This document shows, piece by piece, positions 1-8,199 of a stretch of 48,154 nt of DNA; within the stretch, counting starts at the first letter, position 1; the number at the start of each line of letters is the position of its first letter. The stretch comes from an uncultured Pelagibacteraceae bacterium (GTDB lineage Bacteria; Pseudomonadota; Alphaproteobacteria; Pelagibacterales; Pelagibacteraceae), in assembly GCA_902557385.1 (NCBI GenBank), contig CACDZF010000007.1:1-48154 (forward strand). Direction: 5' to 3'. Made by a program: the position numbers and the translations under genes. The notes under the pieces were generated by a model. It was not told where the DNA came from and made no database searches. It saw only the letters and a list, made by a program, of their open reading frames with translations.

Positions 1-641
1 ATTTCTCCAGGAGTAATATAATGATTAATTATTTCATCATTCAAAATATCAAAAACATTTTTACCCAAAATTTTATTTGTTGTTTCTATAGAACTTTCAA
101 ACGTTAAGTTTAATTTGAAAGTAACACATCTGGAAATTAAAGTTTGTGAAATTTTTTTTCTACTATCATGAACTAATATAAAAAAAAGATTTTCATTTGG
201 CTCCTCAACAATCTTAAGTAGTGCATTAAGTGAATTAATATTTAGATTTTCAACATTATCAATTAAAACAAATCTTGGCTTGTTATTAAAACTAGATTTA
301 TTAGCATACTTCAACATTTCTCTTATTTGTGAAATTTCAATACTTTTTTTTTCATCTAATAAATTAATACTAAAAAGATTAGGATGCGATTGATTTTCTA
401 TTAACTTATAAGATTTATTTTCTGGATTAATTAAAAAATCATTTAAATTGTAGGAATAAACTTCATCTTTTGAAAAAATATAGTTTATAAAATGATATGC
501 CATTGTAGATTTGCCTATTCCTTTAGGTCCAGAAAGCAATATTTTGTTAGATAATATATTATTTTCGTAAAGCTTTACCAATGAACTTAAATCAAAATTC
601 AAACCATATAAACTTTTCTGATATTTTGGATTAGTGTTCAT
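1..641 (-). CDS. holB: DNA polymerase III delta' subunit, partial (C-terminus outside window)
   Basis: Clamp-loader subunit that helps load the beta sliding clamp at primed DNA. The frame is open from the ATG at 641 to the window edge, giving about 213 residues of the N-terminal AAA+ part. A Walker A motif GPKGIGKS lies near residues 38-45, LIDNVENLN (Walker B position) near 126-134, NALLKIVEEP near 139-148, and the SRC motif near 170-172; this combination is typical of delta'. No cysteine cluster is visible after Walker A, so the zinc module of the E. coli protein seems absent. The start overlaps the tmk stop as ATGA, and tmk-holB is a common alphaproteobacterial pair. Confidence 0.9.
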   Translation of the reverse strand, partial: MNTNPKYQKSLYGLNFDLSSLVKLYENNILSNKILLSGPKGIGKSTMAYHFINYIFSKDEVYSYNLNDFLINPENKSYKLIENQSHPNLFSINLLDEKKSIEISQIREMLKYANKSSFNNKPRFVLIDNVENLNINSLNALLKIVEEPNENLFFILVHDSRKKISQTLISRCVTFKLNLTFESSIETTNKILGKNVFDILNDEIINHYITPGE

Positions 642-1255
642 TTTATAAATTTGTCTATTTCTTCTGTAATTATCTTTTTATTAATTAATATTGGTTTATT
701 TGAGTCAATTATCACATACTTATTTTTCTTTTTTTTAGATATTTTAATATAACCCTTTTGTATTTTTTTGTAGAGTTTAAACTTCAATTTATCGTATCGA
801 TTAAGATTTTTACGTTTAGAAAGCCTTATACGCAAATTTTTAGCATTAACCAAATTTAAAAAGGTTACAGTTATTTTAATATTTTTTATTAGAAAATTAT
901 TTAACAAATTAATAAACTTATAATCTATACCCATTCCGTAGTGTTGATAGGCAAGCGTTGAATCGATGAATCTATCTATTAAAATCAACTTTTTACCGTA
1001 ATTTTTTTTAATTGTTTGCTCTAAATTTTCATTTCTTGCAGCTAGATACAAAAGTAGATCTGTAATTTTATGAAAATTCGATTTATTGCTTAGTATTAAT
1101 TTTCTTATTTTTTCAGAACTAATATTTCCACCTGGCTCACGTAACCTTATAAACTTAATTTTTTTTCTTTTTAAGTACTTACTAACATGATTGACATGAA
1201 GAGTTTTTCCGGATCCTTCTATACCTTCAAAAACTATAATGGGGTATTTATACAT
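638..1255 (-). CDS. tmk: Thymidylate kinase
   Basis: Phosphorylates dTMP to dTDP with ATP in dTTP synthesis. The N-terminus carries the P-loop FEGIEGSGKT, followed by REPGG and LIDRFIDSTLAYQ, which are the P-loop, the substrate-binding region and the DR signature of the family. Length is 205 residues, close to the usual 200-215. A GTG at 1258 lies directly before the ATG at 1255; I chose the ATG because it gives an 8-base overlap with the dacC stop (ATGTATAA), the same overlap seen at several other junctions here. The C-terminal third is unusually lysine-rich, as expected at this base composition. Confidence 0.93.
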   Translation of the reverse strand: MYKYPIIVFEGIEGSGKTLHVNHVSKYLKRKKIKFIRLREPGGNISSEKIRKLILSNKSNFHKITDLLLYLAARNENLEQTIKKNYGKKLILIDRFIDSTLAYQHYGMGIDYKFINLLNNFLIKNIKITVTFLNLVNAKNLRIRLSKRKNLNRYDKLKFKLYKKIQKGYIKISKKKKNKYVIIDSNKPILINKKIITEEIDKFIK

Positions 1256-2405
1256 CACCCCAAATTAAATAATTAATTGATTTTACTATTCTGCTAAAAA
1301 TATTTACTTTTTTTATATTCTCCGAAGCTAATACATCATATTTCTTTAGTAATTCATCCTTATAAAAAATTTTCATTTTACCAAGAACATCATCTTTTTT
1401 AATTGGTGCCTCTATGGGACCATTGTACTCAACAATTATTTTAATATATTTTTTTCTAGCTTTAGGAATTGTTTTATATACATCTTCCTTTATATAGGTT
1501 TTAACTTTGTTTTTGTTACCAAGCCAAACATCTAGTTCGGTTAAAGTTGCATTTTTTTTTGTTATTTCAATTAAATCAAAGTTATTGAGACCCCAGTTTA
1601 GTAATTTAGCTGACTCTCTAGACCTATCTTTTTTGGTTTTGAAACCACTTCCAACGCCAATAAGTCTACGTTTTTTTTTTATAACTGATGAAGCTAAAGA
1701 ATATTTTTCAACAGCAAGATAACCAGTTTTAATTCCATCAACACCCATTTTTTTGTACAAAAGTGGGTTTCGATTTCCCTGCGTAATTGGATCGCCTCCT
1801 GTTCTATCCCATGTAAATTCTTTATCTTTATAATATTCATAATATTTAGGATAATTCTCAATAAGATATCTAGACATTATTAAAATATCTCTAACAGTTG
1901 AATAGTTGTCTGGATGATTTATTCCTGAAGCATTCGAAAAATTTGTATTCATCATTCCAATTTCTTGAGCTTTAGTAGTCATAAGGATTGCAAATTGCTC
2001 TTCTGAACCAGCTATACCTTCGGCAAGCGCAACACAGGCGTCGTTTCCTGAGGCAATAATTATTCCTTTTAATAAATTCTCAACAGATATTTCATCATTA
2101 ACCATTATAAACATTGACGAGTAACCTGATTGAGACAAGCGCCAAGCATTTTCTGAAATTATGAATTTATCATCTAAACTTAAATCACCCTTTTCTATCA
2201 ATTCGAAAGCTATTATTGATGTCATAATTTTTGTCATAGAAGCAGGATAAATTTCCCTATCAGCATCTTTTTCAAATAATATTTCACCTGAAGAATAATC
2301 TTGAAGAATTGCTGTACTAGCTTTGATGTCAAATTTAGCGCTAGCGTTATTAACAATAATTAGAGTTGATAGAATTGTAATAATGTAGAAAATTCTTTTA
2401 ATCAT
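1248..2405 (-). CDS. dacC: Serine-type D-alanyl-D-alanine carboxypeptidase (PBP5/PBP6 type)
   Basis: Periplasmic low-molecular-weight penicillin-binding protein that removes the terminal D-Ala from peptidoglycan pentapeptides. A hydrophobic signal sequence covers residues 1-23. The catalytic motifs are complete: S56-M-T-K59 (SxxK), S119-G-N (SxN) and K226-T-G (KTG). A PBP5-like C-terminal beta domain and a tail that could be a membrane anchor follow. The start overlaps the stop of the RlpA-like gene by 8 bases (ATGATTAA), so translation is probably coupled. The order rlpA-dacC-tmk-holB is conserved in Alphaproteobacteria. The symbol could equally be dacA; the family call is secure. Confidence 0.93.
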   Translation of the reverse strand: MIKRIFYIITILSTLIIVNNASAKFDIKASTAILQDYSSGEILFEKDADREIYPASMTKIMTSIIAFELIEKGDLSLDDKFIISENAWRLSQSGYSSMFIMVNDEISVENLLKGIIIASGNDACVALAEGIAGSEEQFAILMTTKAQEIGMMNTNFSNASGINHPDNYSTVRDILIMSRYLIENYPKYYEYYKDKEFTWDRTGGDPITQGNRNPLLYKKMGVDGIKTGYLAVEKYSLASSVIKKKRRLIGVGSGFKTKKDRSRESAKLLNWGLNNFDLIEITKKNATLTELDVWLGNKNKVKTYIKEDVYKTIPKARKKYIKIIVEYNGPIEAPIKKDDVLGKMKIFYKDELLKKYDVLASENIKKVNIFSRIVKSINYLIWGDV

Positions 2406-3153
2406 TTTTAATAATCTCTATATTTTCAAAATTTAATAAGCTTATATCATTAAATGCTTTTTTTAGTGAATTTAAGTTGTTAAACGGCCCTAAAAAAACT
2501 CTATAATTTGTTTCCGAAAGACTTTTAAGCTTAATTTTTTCGACTTTGGTTTCATCTTTAATTCTCTTTTTCATAAGTTTAGCAGAATCATAAAAATAAA
2601 AGTCTGCAATTTTGATTATGTAAGAGAATTTTTTTTTTTTATTCTTTTTAAGGACGAGCTCATTTGAATTTAAGTCGTTTATACTGATAGACTCAATGGG
2701 AGCTTTATTAGCAACTTTCTTTTCTTCGTCGAAAGTTTTAGCTTTTTTGGCAATAAAAGATGAATTATTTAAAATCTCTAAAATCTCTACATAAGGTTCA
2801 TCTAAATCTAACTCCAACTCAGATGCAATTCTCTTGCTAACTACTGAATTATTAAAGGTAGGATAATTGGCATTATTTCCAACTTTTGCAATTATAGATT
2901 TGCTATTCATGTTATTTTTGATTTTAACTGTTGTCCCCTTATTTAAATTTTTTTGAAAAATCAATAAATCTCTATCATCCATTTTAGAAGATATTATTTC
3001 ATTCTTATAAAGTTTATCATCATAAACTAAGGTAAATCCATTATTTTTAAAACCTGTAAGACTTAAGGTTTCTGTAACTTTCTTATTTGTTACATTAATT
3101 GAACATGAGTTTAAAAAAAATAAAATTAATATTAATAAGTATTTACGACTCAT
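2398..3153 (-). CDS. RlpA-like SPOR-domain lipoprotein with degenerate double-psi barrel
   Basis: The start looks like a lipoprotein signal with lipobox LNSC (Cys17). The middle, roughly residues 40-125, aligns by eye with the RlpA double-psi beta-barrel: LNKGTTVKIKNN matches the family pattern LPLGTRVRVTN, followed by SKSIIAKV and ISxELxL-like segments. Residues about 170-251 resemble a SPOR domain, which binds denuded septal glycan. The catalytic His and Asp of RlpA appear replaced by Gln and Asn, so lytic activity is doubtful. It lies between mltB and dacC, where alphaproteobacteria usually carry rlpA. The start overlaps the mltB stop by 11 bases. A 12-base A tract (coding strand) lies at 2629-2640. 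Confidence 0.72.
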   Translation of the reverse strand: MSRKYLLILILFFLNSCSINVTNKKVTETLSLTGFKNNGFTLVYDDKLYKNEIISSKMDDRDLLIFQKNLNKGTTVKIKNNMNSKSIIAKVGNNANYPTFNNSVVSKRIASELELDLDEPYVEILEILNNSSFIAKKAKTFDEEKKVANKAPIESISINDLNSNELVLKKNKKKKFSYIIKIADFYFYDSAKLMKKRIKDETKVEKIKLKSLSETNYRVFLGPFNNLNSLKKAFNDISLLNFENIEIIKND

Positions 3154-4144
3154 TTGATATTTTTTCCTTTAACGTACATACTGCTAAGGCAAATCTTAAA
3201 GATCGATTCCACTTTAAAATTAATTCATAATTGCTAAATACTAAATAAGCTGGACTTAAATTCTCTGCATCTGGAATGATATCTTTATCAGGAGTAATAA
3301 CTCCAACAATATCAGTTTTATCAAGGTTATAATCTTTATAATTTACTAAGTATTTTTTAATTTTATTAATAGAGGTTTTGTTCTTAATATTTCTAGCAGA
3401 AGTATTTAAAAATTTTTTAGGTATTTTATTTGAAAGTATAACCTTTTTAAAACAAGGTTGATTTTTCTTCCATCCCATTTTTTTTAAATAATTTGCAGCT
3501 GAAGCAAATGAGTCATTTGATTTTTTTAATTCAATTACATTGTTGTTGTCGTAATCTATTGCATAATTTTTAATAGTAGATGGCATGAATTGAAAATTTC
3601 CAAAGGCACCTGCCCATGAACCATAAAGAATTTTGTAGTCAATAATTCCAGACTCAATTAATTGAAGTATTGTAATAAGCTCACTTGTAAAAAACTCACT
3701 TCTTCTTTTATCAAAACTTAAAGTTGCCAAAGAAGACAATATATCCATTTTACCTAAATATTTACCAAAATTAGTTTCGATACCCATCAAGGCTAATAAT
3801 AATTCTTTTTCTATTGAAAATTTTTTTTCAATTTCATCGATTAAAATTTTATTATTTTTATATATTTTAATAGCATTTTTGACTTTACTGTCAGATGATC
3901 TCTTTTTTATATAGGTTTTTGTATCCTCATAGAACTCGGGTTGAAAACGATCATATTCTATAACTTTTGGATTAAATTTAACTTTAGACATTGATAAATC
4001 AAAAGTTTTTTCTGAAATACCATTTTTTAATGCATAACTTTTAAATGATTTAAGCCATATATCAAAAGAAGGTTCATTTGATAATGCATTAGAACTTTGA
4101 ATTATCAAAAAAATAGTTATAAAAATTTTATAAATCTTTTTCAT
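3143..4144 (-). CDS. mltB: Lytic murein transglycosylase B family (GH103)
   Basis: Cleaves the MurNAc-GlcNAc bond of peptidoglycan with formation of a 1,6-anhydro product, in the periplasm. The motif MGIETNFGKY contains the likely catalytic Glu123 (numbered from this start), and YGSWAGAFGNFQFMPST is the family's substrate-cleft signature. I chose the ATG at 4144 rather than an in-frame start at 4174 because it places a classic signal peptide (MKKIYKIFITIFLI) at the N-terminus and reduces the overlap with rarD to 17 bases. Length is 333 residues. The C-terminal segment lacks an obvious peptidoglycan-binding repeat. Confidence 0.9.
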   Translation of the reverse strand: MKKIYKIFITIFLIIQSSNALSNEPSFDIWLKSFKSYALKNGISEKTFDLSMSKVKFNPKVIEYDRFQPEFYEDTKTYIKKRSSDSKVKNAIKIYKNNKILIDEIEKKFSIEKELLLALMGIETNFGKYLGKMDILSSLATLSFDKRRSEFFTSELITILQLIESGIIDYKILYGSWAGAFGNFQFMPSTIKNYAIDYDNNNVIELKKSNDSFASAANYLKKMGWKKNQPCFKKVILSNKIPKKFLNTSARNIKNKTSINKIKKYLVNYKDYNLDKTDIVGVITPDKDIIPDAENLSPAYLVFSNYELILKWNRSLRFALAVCTLKEKISNES

Positions 4145-5009
4145 ATAAATCTTTAAGATAAATAAATACAGCAATCCAAATTAAAATGAAACTAATGAAC
4201 TTTTCGTTAGAAAAAGGCTCATTAAAATAAAAAAAACCAAGCAAAAATTGAGCAGTTGGAGTAATGAAAAAAACCATACCCGAAGCACCAAGACCAGCTA
4301 ACTCAACTCCCTTTACATACATAAATAAAGGAATCACAGTCATAGGACCCGCAAGAAATATTATGCCCATTAATCCGATGTCACTAAAAACAAAATTATT
4401 TTGATTTGTTGATATAGTTAAATAGAAAATAACAAGAATAATTGGAAGTATAAAAAGGCTTTCAATTAATAAGCCTATATCTGTTTCGACATTAATTTTT
4501 TTTCTAAGCAAGTTATATAAGCTCCAGAGAATGGCAACGCTAAATCCTACCCATGGTAATGAGGAAAATTTTAAAAATAAATAAATGGTTGAAATAATAA
4601 CAAGAGATATAGAAATAATTCTCTTAAGGTTTAATTTTTCGTTTAAAAAAAGATAACCAAAAAAAACACTAATTATTGGAAAAATAAAATATCCAAAACT
4701 TGCATCTATAATTTTATTAGCTGAAACTGCATAAATCCATACAGACCAATTTCCAAATATCAATAAACTTGTGATAAATAAAACTAGTATATTTTTTTTA
4801 TTATAAAGAGATTTTTTAAATAACTTCCATTTTTTAAATAAACTTGTGGTTATAAGTAATATTACGCATGTCCAAAACGATCTATGTGCTACAATCTCAA
4901 AAACACCAATAAAACTTATATATTGAAAATATACTGTACCAAGAAAGCCCCAAAAAAAGGAACCTGATGAAGAAGAAATTATTCCCTTAGAAAATTTTGT
5001 AAGTTTCAT
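4128..5009 (-). CDS. rarD: RarD-like EamA-family transporter
   Basis: Integral membrane protein of the drug/metabolite transporter superfamily with about ten hydrophobic segments over 293 residues, matching the RarD branch (start FSKGIISSSSGSFFWGFLGTVYF, internal AHRSFWT, later FGYLFLNEKL and NEPF motifs). RarD was named from a chloramphenicol-sensitivity phenotype; its substrate is unknown, so no substrate is claimed. It appears to be the first gene of the minus-strand run leading into mltB, rlpA-like, dacC, tmk and holB, and it overlaps mltB. Confidence 0.82.
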   Translation of the reverse strand: MKLTKFSKGIISSSSGSFFWGFLGTVYFQYISFIGVFEIVAHRSFWTCVILLITTSLFKKWKLFKKSLYNKKNILVLFITSLLIFGNWSVWIYAVSANKIIDASFGYFIFPIISVFFGYLFLNEKLNLKRIISISLVIISTIYLFLKFSSLPWVGFSVAILWSLYNLLRKKINVETDIGLLIESLFILPIILVIFYLTISTNQNNFVFSDIGLMGIIFLAGPMTVIPLFMYVKGVELAGLGASGMVFFITPTAQFLLGFFYFNEPFSNEKFISFILIWIAVFIYLKDLYEKDL

Positions 5010-5066
5010 GAATTAATAAATAGGAGTACCTTTATAATGATTTAATATAAAAGAAAGTTAATTTTG

Positions 5067-5095
5067 TTGTTGAATTTGAAAATTTTACTTATAAA
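5067..5095 (+). promoter_or_regulatory. Probable sigma70-type promoter of tRNA-Ser
   Basis: A TTGTTG box at 5067-5072 and a TATAAA box at 5090-5095 are separated by 17 bases. The predicted transcription start, 6-7 bases after the -10 box, would lie about 5 bases before the mature tRNA 5' end. Overlapping TTG repeats make the exact -35 uncertain. Confidence 0.5.
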
Positions 5096-5106
5096 AACTA
5101 GCAAAT

Positions 5107-5196
5107 GGAAGGATGGCTGAGCGGTTGAAAGCACCGGTCTTGAAAACCGGCAAAGGGGCAACTCTTTCCTGGGTTCGAATCCCAGTCCTTCCGCCA
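5107..5196 (+). tRNA. tRNA-Ser (anticodon UGA)
   Basis: A complete 90-base class II tRNA. Acceptor arm GGAAGGA pairs with TCCTTCC, followed by discriminator G and an encoded CCA at 5194-5196. The anticodon loop CTTGAAA reads UGA, between CCGGT and ACCGG stem halves. The long variable arm typical of serine tRNAs follows, then the T-loop GTTCGAATC. sdhE on the other strand ends only three bases downstream. Confidence 0.97.
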
Positions 5197-5199
5197 CTT

Positions 5200-5463
5200 C
5201 TATTTTTTTAATTTAAAAGATATAAACAAGTTTGTAACTTTATTGTTTGCTATATCTTTTGTAATTTTTTTTTCTTTATTAAGGCTGTAAAGTTTTTCAT
5301 CTTCTAAATTCAATAAATTTGATAAATCAACTAAATCATTGTCGTCTAAAGAATCTATATATTCATTTGTAAATGATGTCATTAAAAAATCCATTTCTTT
5401 AGTACCTCTATAGCTTGATCTATAAAGAATTTTTTTTTTAAGTTCTTTCTTACTAAAGTTCAT
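5200..5463 (-). CDS. sdhE: FAD assembly factor SdhE (succinate dehydrogenase assembly factor 2)
   Basis: Small cytoplasmic protein that promotes covalent flavin attachment to SdhA. The 87-residue length and the signature YRSSYRGTKEMD near residues 14-25 (family RGxxE core) identify it. The rest is an acidic helical bundle, with a leucine-rich segment ESLDDNDLVDL-like. It is divergent from recG, a common pairing in Alphaproteobacteria. The upstream spacer is just 24 bases; a TATATT box 7 bases before the ATG suggests a leaderless or nearly leaderless mRNA. No succinate dehydrogenase genes occur in the window. Confidence 0.9.
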   Translation of the reverse strand: MNFSKKELKKKILYRSSYRGTKEMDFLMTSFTNEYIDSLDDNDLVDLSNLLNLEDEKLYSLNKEKKITKDIANNKVTNLFISFKLKK

Positions 5464-5487
5464 AATTTTTAATATAATATATTTATT
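5464..5487. promoter_or_regulatory. 24-base divergent promoter region between sdhE and recG
   Basis: The whole spacer must serve both genes. On the plus strand TATAAT lies at 5473-5478, nine bases before the recG GTG. On the minus strand TATATT lies seven bases before the sdhE ATG. The two -10 candidates overlap, and any -35 boxes would have to lie inside the opposing coding regions. Confidence 0.5.
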
Positions 5488-7539
5488 GTGAAAAATACTA
5501 ATAATTATAAATTTCTGATGGAAGATTTATCTAAATTAAAAGGTATCGGCGATAAAACCGTTAAAATTTTAAAAAAAAAAAAAGTTAATAACATATTTGA
5601 TTTATTGTGGAGGTTACCTAAATCTTTTACAGACAGGTCAATTTTAAGTAAAATAAATGAATTACAGATCGGAAAAATACATACAATTAAAATTACTCCC
5701 GTTAAATATAATTTTCCTAGAATAAGGAACCTACCAAATAGAGTTTTGTGTGAAGACGAAACTGGTAAACTTGATTGTATATTTTTTAATAGTTATGAGG
5801 GGTATATAAGAAAGATACTTCCTTTAAATAAACAAGTTACAATAAGTGGAAAAATAAATTTTTTTAAAAAAAAATATCAAATAACAAACCCCACATATGT
5901 TTCAACTAATGAGTCACTTATAAAAGGAGTACATAACAAATATTCCTTGACGGAGGGTATAAACGAAAAAAAGTACAATAAAATTTTAAATCAAATATTA
6001 AATAACTTGCCTATCATAAATGAGTGGCATGACGAAAAAATTTTAAAAAAATTCAAAAATATTTCATGGTCTGAGGCTATTAAGAAATTACATATGCCAG
6101 AAAACATTGGAAAATATAATAGCAATTTTTATAAAAGATTATCTTTTGATGAAATTTTATCTTCTTTATTAATTTTTTCTGAGATTAGGAAAAAAATTAA
6201 AAAGATTAAAAAAAATAAAAAAATTTTTACTAACAAATTACATGAAAATATAATTAATAAAATGAATTTTCGATTAACAAATGACCAAATGAACGCCTTA
6301 AATGAAATTAATAATGATGTTGGTTCGAAAAATAAAATGTTTAGATTGTTACAAGGTGATGTTGGAAGTGGAAAAACAATAGTTGCTTTACTATCTTGTT
6401 TAAATGTAATTGAGGCTGGATATCAGGTTGCTTTTATGGCTCCTACGGAAATTTTAGCATCACAACATTATAACTTAGCAAAAAGAATTTTTCCTAAAAA
6501 TATTAATATAGAAATTTTATCTAATAAAATTGATACCAAAAAAAGAAAAATTGTAACTGAAAATTTAAAAGAAAATAAAATTAATATTATATTTGGAACA
6601 CATGCAATATTTCAAAAAAAAATTCTGTTTAAAAATCTTGGTTTTATAGTAATAGATGAACAACATAAATTTGGTGTAAGGCAAAGAAAACTATTATCTG
6701 ATAAGGGAGGAAAAAATTGCGATATTCTTCTTATGTCAGCAACACCAATACCTAGAACTTTAACAATGTCTATTTATGGTGATATGGATGTTTCTATAAT
6801 AAGAGAAAAACCCAATCACAGAAAAGATATATTAACTTATAGTAAAATTGAAAATAAAATTGATGAAGTTCTGAATTTTGTTAAAAAAAATATTTCTATA
6901 GGCAATCAAATATTTTGGGTTTGTCCATTAATTGATGAGTCAAAAAAGGTTGATCATGTTTCAGCAATTAAAAAATTTGATTATTTAAAAAAAATTTTTC
7001 CAAATCAAGTTGGTATAATTCATAGTAAAATTGACGATAGTGAGAAACAAAAAATATTAGTAAATTTTTTGAATAATAAGTTTAAAATATTAGTTTCAAC
7101 AACTATAATCGAAGTTGGCATAGATTTTCCAAACGCAAATGTAATTGTTATTGAAAATGCTAACAAGTTTGGCTTATCACAATTACATCAACTAAGAGGA
7201 AGAGTTGGTAGAGGGTCAAAGCAATCTTTTTGTATATTAATGTTCAAATCAAATTTAAGCGAGAATGCTCGAAAGAGAATAAGTATTTTAAAAAAAACCA
7301 ATGATGGATTTTTAATATCTGAAGAAGATATGAAATTAAGAGGATTTGGTGATATTTTAGGTTTTAAACAAAGTGGTATGAAAAATTATAGACTTGCAGA
7401 CCCTATACATAATGAAGATTTATTTATTATGGCAAAAGATGAAATAAAAAGAATAGAAAAAAATGAAAAAAACCTAAACAGATATAAACCTTTGTTAAAA
7501 CTTTATGATCAAGCTGATGTAATAAATGATATTATTTAG
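5488..7539 (+). CDS. recG: ATP-dependent DNA helicase RecG
   Basis: Monomeric superfamily 2 helicase that remodels stalled replication forks and Holliday junctions. The N-terminus carries KGIGDKTVKILKKKK (wedge domain start), then an OB-like region. Helicase motifs follow: GDVGSGKT (Walker A), VIDEQHKFG (DEQH box), SATPIPRT (motif III) and QLRGRVGRG (motif VI). Length 683 is normal. The GTG at 5488 is the longest start; an ATG at 5518 would give a protein 10 residues shorter and cannot be excluded, since neither has a Shine-Dalgarno sequence. A 13-base A tract lies at 5571-5583 inside the coding region. Confidence 0.94.
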   Translation: MKNTNNYKFLMEDLSKLKGIGDKTVKILKKKKVNNIFDLLWRLPKSFTDRSILSKINELQIGKIHTIKITPVKYNFPRIRNLPNRVLCEDETGKLDCIFFNSYEGYIRKILPLNKQVTISGKINFFKKKYQITNPTYVSTNESLIKGVHNKYSLTEGINEKKYNKILNQILNNLPIINEWHDEKILKKFKNISWSEAIKKLHMPENIGKYNSNFYKRLSFDEILSSLLIFSEIRKKIKKIKKNKKIFTNKLHENIINKMNFRLTNDQMNALNEINNDVGSKNKMFRLLQGDVGSGKTIVALLSCLNVIEAGYQVAFMAPTEILASQHYNLAKRIFPKNINIEILSNKIDTKKRKIVTENLKENKINIIFGTHAIFQKKILFKNLGFIVIDEQHKFGVRQRKLLSDKGGKNCDILLMSATPIPRTLTMSIYGDMDVSIIREKPNHRKDILTYSKIENKIDEVLNFVKKNISIGNQIFWVCPLIDESKKVDHVSAIKKFDYLKKIFPNQVGIIHSKIDDSEKQKILVNFLNNKFKILVSTTIIEVGIDFPNANVIVIENANKFGLSQLHQLRGRVGRGSKQSFCILMFKSNLSENARKRISILKKTNDGFLISEEDMKLRGFGDILGFKQSGMKNYRLADPIHNEDLFIMAKDEIKRIEKNEKNLNRYKPLLKLYDQADVINDII

Positions 7540-8152
7540 CTTTTGGGTTTGATGTGCCTGCAGATACTATAAACTTTGAAGCTTCTTCGAATGTCATATC
7601 AAGAAATATTAAATCTTTTTTTGGAAACATTATTAAAAAACCGCTAGTTGGGTTTGGAGTAGTTGGGATAAAAACATTTACCAAATCTTCATTTGTTTTA
7701 TTAGACATTTCAGTTTTGTTTTCTTTGGTAGCAAATCCTACTGCCCAAGATCCTTTTTTAGGATATTCAACCAAAACAACAGATTTTCTACTATTGTCCT
7801 TCTTTGTAAAAGTTTCAGTCATTTGACCAATTGCGGAATAAATTGTTCTTAAAATTGGTATTCTTTTAAATAAATCATCAACTAGTTGTAAAAATTTTTT
7901 TCCTAAAAAAGATAATGATAGACCTCCGACTATAGTAATAAAAATTATAGTTAAAATTATTTCCAAGCCTGGAATAGAAAAGTGCAAATAAGTATTAGGA
8001 TTTATGCTTTCTGGTATTAATTTTGAAGATATACTTATTAAAAATTTGGTTAAATAAAGTGTAAAACCTATGGGTATTAAAACCACAACACCTGTAAAGA
8101 AATAGTTACGAATTTTAAGTGCTATAGATTTTTTCTTTTTTTTAACAGCCAT
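7532..8152 (-). CDS. DUF502 family membrane protein
   Basis: Conserved inner-membrane protein of unknown function. A basic N-terminus (KKKKKS) is followed by two strong hydrophobic segments, about residues 15-37 and 55-85, then a soluble domain with VLVEYPKKGSWAVGFAT and VFIPTTPNPTSGFL, motifs typical of DUF502. Length is 206 residues. In many alphaproteobacteria this gene sits next to recG, and here the two 3' ends overlap by 8 bases in convergent orientation. No function should be assumed from the name. Confidence 0.85.
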   Translation of the reverse strand: MAVKKKKKSIALKIRNYFFTGVVVLIPIGFTLYLTKFLISISSKLIPESINPNTYLHFSIPGLEIILTIIFITIVGGLSLSFLGKKFLQLVDDLFKRIPILRTIYSAIGQMTETFTKKDNSRKSVVLVEYPKKGSWAVGFATKENKTEMSNKTNEDLVNVFIPTTPNPTSGFLIMFPKKDLIFLDMTFEEASKFIVSAGTSNPKAK

Positions 8153-8199
8153 ACTATCTATGTTGAGATTTATACTTATTTATATAATATATTAAAGAA

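Noticed and set aside
1507..1722. Frames antisense to dacC, and similar ones antisense to gyrA, tgt, secD, serS and pstB
   Set aside because: All lie inside well-supported genes on the other strand, have no ribosome site and show no recognisable domains.
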